The translations under genes and the position numbers were made by a program. The notes beneath the pieces are model-generated. The model made no database searches. It saw nothing but the letters and a program-made list of their open reading frames with translations, and was not told where the DNA came from. DNA of 64,000 bases from positions 17,851,888 to 17,915,887 of the forward strand of contig OY986966.1 in the NCBI GenBank assembly GCA_963920575.1, written 5' to 3'. This stretch comes from Narthecium ossifragum. Taxonomy: Eukaryota > Streptophyta > Magnoliopsida > Dioscoreales > Nartheciaceae. Below are positions 55,918 through 64,000 of this stretch, in pieces (position 1 is the stretch's first letter; each line of letters starts with the position of its first letter).

Positions 55918-58333
55918 TGTGAGGACCTGCCCCTCTACCCCTGTGGCTCGTTGTAGACCGCAAGGGCAATTTGGTAAATTGCGCCTTGTTGGTTTGTTTC
56001 ACACCAGCGTGTGCACACACTGGCCTTGTTTGTGTTAGTGTTTGTTTAGAATTGCTAGGTGGACCCGGGATCGGAAGATCCCAGCTCGGGCGCGCGAAAG
56101 CTTGCCTTTGGGTAGCTGACGACCCTTGAGCGATCGATCGCTCCTTGGGACGATCGATCGGACTCGTGAGCAAGTCGGTTTGTTTTGATCCGGGGCGAGA
56201 ACGATCGATCGCTTCTTGGAGCGACCGATCGGACTCGCGTCGGTGGCTTTTCTGCTTCGCGAGGACGGCCACCGCTTGCCGTCGCTCTCCTCTGTCAGGG
56301 GAGGGAAGACTTCCCCTCCCCTCCCCTCACTTTTTCCCCCTTCCACCGGCTTTCCCCTTCCCCTTTCCCTCCTTTTCTTCCCCTCCTCTTCCTCCTTCTC
56401 CTCCTTTCTTCTTCCTCCTTTCTTCTCCCGAGAGCCCTGTTTTTCCCCTGTTCCCAGCAGCCACCTTCCTCACCTCCGTTCTCCCTCCTCCGGCCATCTT
56501 TTTCGGCGTTCTAAGGCTCGTTGGATTCGTGACAACGAGAGGGAGATCCCTGAAGAGGTTTGGAGGCTTGTTGGTGATCAAATCGCGGGGAATCAGCCGA
56601 GGAAAGCGCAGCTAGGTAGGGTTATACCTACTGTGTTTATTTCGGGTTTTCTCTAGATCTAGCCGTTGGATCTTGTTGATCCTTATTTTGTTGGTTTCCT
56701 TATACCTGTTAGAATAACTGATTTAAGGTTCATGTTAATCAGTTGAGATTTGAGTGGGTTTTATGCATGATTAGTCTCGGATTTCTGATTTTCTTCTGTT
56801 CTTGAAGAACAGCCGGCTTGCGGCGAGTTTTTCGGCCGGCGTGTACGTGATCTTGGCTTTTGATAAACATAAGAGTTGTAGATCTCTTTGTTAGCTTTCC
56901 ATTCCATCTTGTTTCGTAATTTTCGGATTTGTCTATGATTTATTATGAATTGTTTGCGGAAGGGCTGCGTTGCAGCAATTAATGGGTAAGTTAGTTTGAT
57001 TAACGATTTTGATTAGCATTTTCCCGTTAATCCAACCGTTGGCTGTTTATCAATTTTGGATATGTTGATCCTGGTATATACAGCTACTGGTGGCTAAGTT
57101 GGATCTTGAATCCGACGTCGTTTGGACATCGGATCGACGGGGTCAATTAGCCCTTAAGTAGAGGCTTTGAGTGTTTTGAATATAATACTATATTTCGGAA
57201 TATAATATTATATTGTGTATTGTTCCTCATCGTTTTCGGGGTTGCTTCCCGTTGCAGGAGTTCGCGGTTGACGGTCGTGGTACCGTCGTAATGCCGGGAC
57301 CCGCTGCGGATCGGTTGGCAGCGGTTGGTGGTACCGCTGCAGCGATCCAGTAGACTTATATGATGCTTGACATACTGTTGCATGCTTTGCCTCTTATCTG
57401 TGTATGTCATAGCATGCATTGTTGTTTTGTGCATTAGTTGCATTGGTTAGGGCGTGGGTGATCTTTGGGTCGCCGTCCCGAGGCTGGAAGCTCGGACTTA
57501 GCCCCAGGACTGGGGTTGGGCTGCTTGGAACCGGTTTGATTTGTGGTGTCCAGTCGTTTCAATGATAGGCTTAGCTGACTGGTACACTTGTGGCTTGATG
57601 ATCGTAGAGGTCGTGTCGGCCTCGAGTCGGATCTGAGGTGTAGCCGGTGTCCGGTGTTCCTAAGACTCTTGAGTAGAGGATTTTGCCTACTCAGTGGTGT
57701 CTCTTCCCACCAAACAGTGTTCAGTGTCCTGTTGAGAGTTAGTAGTGTCGCTTCCTGCTACTGAGTGTGACCTGACATGTGACCAGCCCGGCTGGGAGAC
57801 CATGATCGTGGGCCTCAGGGATACGCGGTGGGGTTATGGGACCCCTGTATACACCCAGGTTCTACTTGAGGGCGACACTGTTGTGTTTCCCTCTTCCTTC
57901 TGTGTGTCGTAGTGTAGATCCCCACTGAGCTTAGTGCTCACTCCTACCCGGGCTGCGTTTTGCTGGTGCAGGCGTCAGTTCTTCCTCTGTGGCCCCTACC
58001 GGGCAGTTGGTCGGCGGTGCGGCGGCGCCTGGTGGCTTTTGAGAGATGGCGATATTTATTGCTTTTACCCCTTTTGCTAGTTAGTCTCCTACGGGAGTGA
58101 TGTTGTATTTTAAATCTTCCCCTCTCCGAGGATTTGTATATTAACACTTTGAGTTTTAATCTGTGGTTCGAGGTTATGCTAATCATTGTTGTTTAAGTTG
58201 AGGGTGCTTTTGGTGAACTGTTAGGGAGACCAATAGGTTAGAGGGAACCCTCGCCAGCTTTGTTTTCCGCATTTTGTAGGTTCCGGTTCGCGTCGCCCGG
58301 CCCGGTTGGGATTTTGCGGGTCGGGGCGCGACA
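55918..58333 (+). mobile_element. Solo LTR, family K, at the PPT/3' LTR junction of the second gag-only element
   Basis: It starts TGTGAGGACCTGCCCC and ends GGTCGGGGCGCGACA (2416 bp). Perfect TSD TAGGA at 55913-55917 and 58334-58338. It belongs to the subfamily of 5755-8075, not to that of its host. U3 boxes are CGATCGATCG and variants (56130-56230). Confidence 0.93.
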
Positions 58334-60756
58334 TAGGATGTGAGGACCCGCCCCTCTTTTTCCTGTGGTTTGTGTTTGACCACAAGGGCAATTTGGGAAA
58401 TTGCGCCTTGGCGGTCGTTTCACACTGGGTGTGCACACACAAACCTTGTTTGATGCTTGTGTTTGTTTAAAAAGGTTAGATGGACCCGAGATTGGAAGTT
58501 CTGGGCTTGGGCCTGAGTCTCAGCCCAAGGTTGCCGTTCTGGGCAAGGGAGATCGATCTGCATGGTATGGAGATCGATCCCTCTGTGCCTGGAGGTCGCC
58601 GTTCTGGGCAAGGGAGATCGATCTGCATGGCATGGAGATCGATTTCTCTGTGCCTGGAAGTCGTTGGCGGTGGCGTTCGAAGGACGGCCACGGCGATGGC
58701 CGTCGCTTCCCCTGTCAGGGGAGGGGAGACTTTTGCTCCCCTCCTTCGCCTTTCCCCCGCCTTCGCCGGCTTTCCCCGGCCTTAGCCCCTTCTCCTTCCC
58801 TTCTCCTTGGCTGCGTTTTCCTTCTTCTTCTTCCTCGCGAGAGCTCTGTTTTCTTCCCCTGTTCCGGCAGCCCTTTCCTCCTCCGTTCTCCCTCCTCTGG
58901 CCACCGTTTCTGGAGCTTGAAGGCTCGTTGGAACCGTGACGGCGTGAGGAAGATCCTAGGCTAGGCTTCATGGATCGAAGCAGCTCTATGGAGGTAGGGT
59001 TCTTACTCAAAGACTCCGGTTGCTTTTAAGGGTTTGAAATCCGGTTTTGATTTCGATAGATCTCCTTGTGGAGTTGATGATTTCCGGTTTTGAAGCCATG
59101 AGTAGCTTCGTGGTTCTCAGATCTACCATCCCACCTAGTTTGGTGAGGTTTGGTTGCGGATTCCGGCGGCTTTCTTCGCCGTCCGGCCGCCGATGAACCC
59201 ATCCAGATCGATCTCATGGGATGAGATCGATCTTGTTTGGGGTGGCCCGCCCCGCCCAAGCGAGAGCGATCTCCCTGGGAGGGAGATCGATCTCTTGGTG
59301 GTCGGCTGGGGTGTCTCTTACGTCACCTACGAAATCTATCTCTATATGGGTGGAGATCGATCCCGCGGGGGTGACATGGACTGGTACCTATCGCCTCGAG
59401 GCAGATCGATCTCATTTCCACATGAGATCGATCTCCTTCGATGCAGGGAGGTTTTTACTTGTTTTAAATGCAGTTTTGCCCACGGGGTTGCGCATACAAG
59501 TAGTTTTGACGGTTTTGCCCTCGGGGCTTACCATGATACTTATCCTGCTGGTTTGTTTACTGCTTTGTGATTAACCGAGGGAGTAATGAACCCTCGGGAA
59601 TGCTTAGTATAAATGGGCCATGGGTTATGCCCTATACCGCTTTGTGGTGAACTGAAGGAGTCATGACCCTCGGGAGTGAGAGTGTAAATGGGCCGAAGGT
59701 GTGCCATTGTTGTGTTGTTTGTTACTGCTTTCCCTATTCATATCCTGCCCTGCTTCCTGTGCATTAGACATGCTAGGTTAGACTGGGTGGGGTTGACCCG
59801 TGGACTTCGGTCATTAGAGGCTAAGTGGTGGATGCCGTTACCCCGACTTGTGTCCCCATGCTGGTGTCCAATATGGGTAAGGGTGTCCTACAGGTATCGT
59901 CTGGCCCACCCTTTGTTAAGGACCGTCGGAGGTAGCCCAGTTCTCGAGCAGTGGCTATCGGAGGGACGTGTGTGGACAGGAACCCTGGGGGGGGGGGGAG
60001 ATATCGATGGGATCGATGGACTCCCTGGCTAGACTTAGTCTTTGGTCGGGAATTAGGGGTCATGTTGGCTCTGATGCTTGGAGTACTGAGAGATGTTAGT
60101 CTTAACCACGGTCGTTCCGTCAACTGTGGGAATCCCGCTTGGAGGAGGGTGTCCTACTAGTAGCGCCATGCCCACCCTGTGTCAGGGATTGTCGGAGTTG
60201 CCCACCCCTGAACAGTGGTTGTCAGAGGGGCGTACTTGGGACAGGAGCCCTTCAGGTTATTGACGGGATTTATGAGATACTTGGCAAGCCTCAGTACTTG
60301 GCTTCAGAGTTGGTTCATTGGGTGTTGCCTTCCTAGCGAGAGTGGTAGAGTAGGACCCTGCTGAGCTGTTGCTCATTCCTACCTGGACTGTGTTGTTTGC
60401 AGGTGCAGGTCCCAGCTCCTCTCTGGTGCTTCCCCGTCGGTCGTCTCGTGGTGGCGCGCCGGCACCTGACCATGTCTGAGGGTCAGGATGGTTTTGTTTG
60501 TGCCTTTGCGGAGACCCCGGTGGGTGTTGTAGTTTTTTGGGGACTGTTGTTGATCCCTTGTAAATCTGTTGTATTAGGACTCTTGTTTAACTCTATTATA
60601 TCTATTTTGTAATAGATGTTAATAGATGTTGTTAAGTTTGCTTCCGCCTTGTGCTTGTGGTCAGCTGTTTCCGCCAGCTGAGGCTAGTAGTTGTAGGTCT
60701 TTCCCCCTCGTGTCCCGTCTCGGTTTGGCGTCCGCGGGTCGGGGCGCGACAGACAT

Positions 60757-60957
60757 CATCCGAACCAGCACAAGTCCCTTCTCTACCCCAGTTTTGTTGG
60801 TTAAAAAGAAAGATGGATCCTAACGATTTTGAGTTGATTATCGGGCACTCAACGACATCACAGTTAAAGATAGCTAACCCATTCCCGTCATTGATGAGAT
60901 CCTCGATAAACTGCATGGGGTGGTCTTCTTCACGAAGCTAGATCTGAAATCTGGGTA
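60757..60957 (+). pseudogene. RT fragment of the Reina-like element
   Basis: It reads IRTSTSPFSTPVLLVKKKDG, stop, then in other frames VDYRALNDITVKDS and [20 protein letters not shown]. These are the first conserved RT blocks of Ty3 elements. It ends where the next LTR begins. Confidence 0.88.
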
Positions 60958-62209
60958 TGTGAGGACCCGTACCTCCAGCTTAATTCTACCATGCAGGTCG
61001 GTCCCGTGGGATCGGTTGGTTTTTTTCCGTGTCAGGTGCGATCGTTGATTGGTCACATTGTTGTTTTTGGACCCTAAGGGCAATTTGGTAAAATTACGTT
61101 TTGTTGGTTGGTTTCACACCCGCGTAGTGCACACACGGCTTTGGTTTGATACATGTGATTGATTAGACCCTTGAGTGCGCTCTCAATTGGAAGGTCCAAG
61201 ATCGATCAAGAAAGATCGAAACGGACGGTTAAAATTAATCTCAGCTTACTATAAATACCTTTCTCTCTTCCCTTCTCTTCTTTCCCTTTCTTTCTCTTCC
61301 CCTCTTCTCTTCCTCTCCCGACGAGGGGACTTCGGACGGCGATCAGGCGGCTTGGAGGCGACGACGGTGAGGGAGAAGGCCGGCCTAAGCCATCCTAGGT
61401 TCGTTTAACATGGATTAAGGGAGGATTAGCGAGTTTAAGGTAGGGGCTCTACCCTAAACTCTTGTTTAGGGTATTATTAGAGTGATTAGTGCCTTGTTTC
61501 CTGTTTTCTATTCACTAAATTGATCTCCTATGTTTGTTCTTTATCTAATAAATGTTTCATAGAATTTGATTGTGATTTATTTGGGTTTTTGAGCATTTAT
61601 TCTCAGATTTTTCCGGATTCCTGTTTTTGGCTTAAACTAGTCAGTTTAAGCTCGATTTCAACACTGTGCGTGCATAATCTCGTGTGACTTCCAAGATAAA
61701 AGTTGTAAATCTTCAAATCTACTTTTTAACCTCATTGATTTCATAATTTCCAAATTTTTACACGAATTATGGTGAATTATTTCCTTAACTATGATGAAAT
61801 AGAACTTTTGGAAAAATTTAGGAAATTCATCAGATTTTTTACTTCAATTCTATCCAATTCTTGGACAAGTTGCCCCTAGCATGACTTTCTATATCTGACC
61901 ATGTTTGATTTCAAGTTTTACGGCATTTGGACATCGATTTATCAAAAGTTTATCGCCTCGAACTTTCAGTTACTGTAGCAATCCGAGAATTGGAGATTTT
62001 CATGGATTTTGATGGTTTTTCATGTTTAATTCAACATGAATCTTGGCATTAGTGTCCCTAGTGACATCTAGGATTAGCACATTCAATTTGGTAGGTTTTT
62101 GGATGAATTAACCCTTGGTTTTGGCATGTTTAATTAACTACTAATTTCATTGCTTAGTTAGCTTTAAGATGAGAAACATGCCATGCTATAGATGTGTATT
62201 ATATATATA
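60958..62209 (+). mobile_element. Family K LTR, 5' part, truncated by a Helitron end
   Basis: It starts TGTGAGGACCCGTACC after GGGTA, the likely TSD. It is close to the LTR 34534-36856. A TATA box (CTATAAATACC) is near 61250, preceded by a single AGATCGATC box at about 61200. The 3' half is absent; it ends where the Helitron-type terminus begins. Confidence 0.82.
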
Positions 62210-62965
62210 CTAGTACTCACCTGTGCCCCTGGCACAGTTTTTGGTTATTATTAATATAAAATTTTAACAAACTCCTTGTAGTTTGTCTGGTTAGACGTCT
62301 GTGTTGACCCGTAGGTGGTCCAGGGTTCGAAGGTTGGTCATAGCTTTTTGTTCACTGCCACCATAAAACATAGCCAATAAAATATAAGTCTTTGCATATT
62401 GCATAAGATAATATTAATAGAACTTAGGTTGATATGAATTAATGCATGTTTATATAAAGCAAACTTAGAGAATATATATAAAGAAACATAGGGGATATGA
62501 ATTAATGCATGTTAACTGTTATTGCTCCTTATAAGGTTGGTGTAGCGAAGCTTACTAGACTATTTTTTAAGGGTATGTTTATCTGGAGCTTTGAAATGTA
62601 TGATTTGGAAGATTTACGTAATCGGAGTAGTTTGACGATTATACTTACAAATTTGCATGTAAATTGGGTGGATTGATGTAAGTTATGACATGTGTGTCCT
62701 CTTATCAATTTCATGTACTTAGAAACTTTATATTCAATTGCAGCATGCTTTATATGATGCGATGCACCTTCTCTAGGGCTTTCATACCGGATCTCTTGCC
62801 TGATCTCGGCTCCTCCTTAGCCAAAGCTATGGCTAGGTCAAAAGATACCTTTTAGGGTTTTAGGAGAAGCACTCTAGGTATTCGACGAAGAAGGCTCAAA
62901 TCGGAGGAGAGAGACGGATGAGGAAGAGGATTACCTCATAGCTTCCTCTATGGTTGGGCGGCTAC
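62210..62965 (-). mobile_element. Helitron-type 3' terminus and body
   Basis: On the minus strand: CTGTGCC-AGG-GGCACAG hairpin, seven bases, CTAG at 62213-62210, then T. The host base before it on the plus strand is A, so it lies between A and T as Helitrons do. A tRNA-like B box (GGTTCGAA) is near 62330. The 5' end (TC...) was not identified, so the right border is only the next LTR. Confidence 0.6.
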
Positions 62966-64000
62966 TGACACGCCTTGAAAAGTGTCGTTACTTTAACAAG
63001 GACGCCAAAATTACAAATTTATAATCCGAATCACAACTAACTACTTAATGAGTAGATAGCAATGAGTCCGAGTCGGTCCACAGGGAAAAGAAGTGTTAAG
63101 TATAATTACCTCGTATAGTTCTAAATCAAAAGATTGATAAAGGAAATGATTTTTGGTTTTTAAATTACTCTTAACTCAGATTAAACTCAACTGAATAATA
63201 ATAGGGTAAATGGCCAAGAGATTTCTAATCAGTAATAAAGAACTAACTAGGTCTTCCTAGGATAAAAGCAATTCAAAAGGTGTTAATGGTTTTAACAAGT
63301 CGATAGGTGAATGGCTAGAACCCCTACCGCTCAACAAAGATTCGTAAGAAGCCTTTATCGGAACGAAAATCAAATCAGCGGATAATTGGTATGAGAATAA
63401 TCAAAGTGGTTCTAGCACTTTGAGATCGCCTAATCAATAAAGATAAAGAACGAATTGTAGGTTATAATCATAGGTCTTAATGGTTCTAGCATTAAGGTAG
63501 TGGTTCTAGCACTCCTACAATCATAATCTAGGGTTTAGAATCCAATCCAAAGATCTAACATGGTTCTAGCATGAAAGCATCTTGAACAAGTCCTAATCCT
63601 AGCCTCTAACATGCAATGCTCAAAACCAGCGATTGCAATCTCATCATAACTTTCACATCCGAACTCGAAACAAGGTGATTCAAGATCCGGTGGAAAGCTA
63701 AGGAAGAGATCTACGACTTTTATGTTTTGAGTTTTCACAGAATCCGGTTATATACCCACGAAAAAACCGAGGCAAGACAGACCGAATTTAGGGCATAAAG
63801 AACAAACAATTCATTCACCATAATAAATATTACCAATAGATATATAAAATCTGAAATCTATCTATTAAACCATTATAAAGTACATGCTCTAATCTATGGA
63901 AGTCCCTAGAAAGATTCTCTAATACATCATAAAAATCCCTAGGCTAGAGATTAGTTACTCATCTTAAGAAGGAGATCCGTCGATGAAGGTTGTCGCTGCG
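62966..64000 (-). mobile_element. Family T LTR, cut by the window edge
   Basis: The minus-strand LTR 3' end reads TGACACGCCTTGAAAAGTG at 62966 on the plus strand, as in the LTR 1921-3698. The preceding GCTAC is the candidate TSD. The rest lies beyond the window. Confidence 0.85.
63401..63570. repeat. Constant-loop hairpin set of the right-edge LTR
   Basis: TCAAAGTG/CACTTTGA (63401-63408/63416-63423) and CTTAATG/CATTAAG (63476-63482/63490-63496), both with loop GTTCTAG (CTAGAAC on the LTR strand). Two more keep the loop with interrupted or short stems (63497-63518; CATG/CATG near 63559-63573). Confidence 0.85.

Larger units (their letters stand above)
52415..60751 (+). mobile_element. Second gag-only element, in the RT of the Reina-like element
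   Basis: 5' LTR 52415-54952 (2538 bp), internal 54953-55917, a nested solo LTR 55918-58333, 3' LTR 58339-60751 (2413 bp). Perfect TSD GACAT at 52410-52414 and 60752-60756. The internal part is even shorter than in the first gag-only element (965 bp) and has lost most of gag. It shares the same knuckle-to-PPT junction, hence the same pol deletion. Confidence 0.92.
41904..60957 (+). mobile_element. Reina-like Ty3 retrotransposon, interrupted three times
   Basis: A 5' LTR (41904-41987 joined to 50486-50839, about 440 bp) is followed by a PBS, gag, protease and the start of RT (to 52414, then 60757-60957). The frame runs through the insertion at 52415-60751: KMQQSDI before, IRTSTSPFSTPVLLVKKKDG after. 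It is cut at the RT motif LDLKSGY by the next LTR (60958). The short LTR and the EISLQALSG protease context fit Reina-type chromoviruses; lineage is inferred. Several stops and frameshifts make it inactive. Its 3' half is not in the window. Confidence 0.85.

Noticed and set aside
62270..62345. Possible tRNA gene or SINE (A-box-like TAGTTTGTCTGG, B-box GGTTCGAA)
   Set aside because: The arms do not fold into a cloverleaf by eye, and it lies inside the Helitron-type sequence. At most a tRNA-derived remnant.

Overview
This is a stretch of a plant (angiosperm) nuclear genome. It holds one intron-rich host gene, a MAP65/ASE1-family microtubule-associated protein, set among nested retrotransposons. 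No prokaryotic feature, rRNA or convincing tRNA gene was seen. Almost all other open frames are broken transposon genes or translations of palindromic repeats. The species cannot be told from the sequence.

Left block (1-8075). A GRF-type zinc-finger gene, now a pseudogene, is split by a minus-strand solo LTR (TSD TGTAG), which is itself split by a plus-strand solo LTR of the same family (TSD AAGAT). A third copy of that family (here 'family T', LTRs of about 1.6-1.8 kb) enters from the left edge and a fourth leaves at the right edge. A solo LTR of a second family ('family K', LTRs of about 2.3-2.6 kb, Tekay/Del-like by PBS and length) lies at 5755-8075 with TSD TGATC.

Middle block (8076-34533). 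A full-length but decayed plant L1-type LINE lies on the minus strand (10239-16500). Next to it is a second LINE fragment with an inverted 5' part, a twin-priming signature. After a 200-base assembly gap comes the MAP65 gene (minus strand, start codon 32242, first stop 19282; 11 coding exons join in frame to 581 residues). Its introns hold a hAT-type MITE with a perfect 8-bp TSD, another TIR element, tandem duplications and TA microsatellites.

Right block (34534-64000). This is a stack of insertions. A Reina-like Ty3 element (41904 to 60957, interrupted) carries a solo LTR and a gag-only element in its 5' LTR, and another gag-only element inside its reverse transcriptase. A further solo LTR sits at the PPT/3' LTR junction of that second element. 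The most distal part is cut by another LTR, which a Helitron end cuts in turn. TSDs fix most of the insertion order.

Two structural signals stand out. First, both unrelated LTR families carry arrays of paired GATCGATC boxes, very often exactly 22 bp start to start, with spacers that are themselves inverted repeats; the U3 arrays lie upstream of the TATA box where one is visible. Second, family T LTRs carry a set of small hairpins with a constant loop (CTAGAAC, CTAGTCC or TCAGAAC) but different, base-paired stems. I know of no described function for either.
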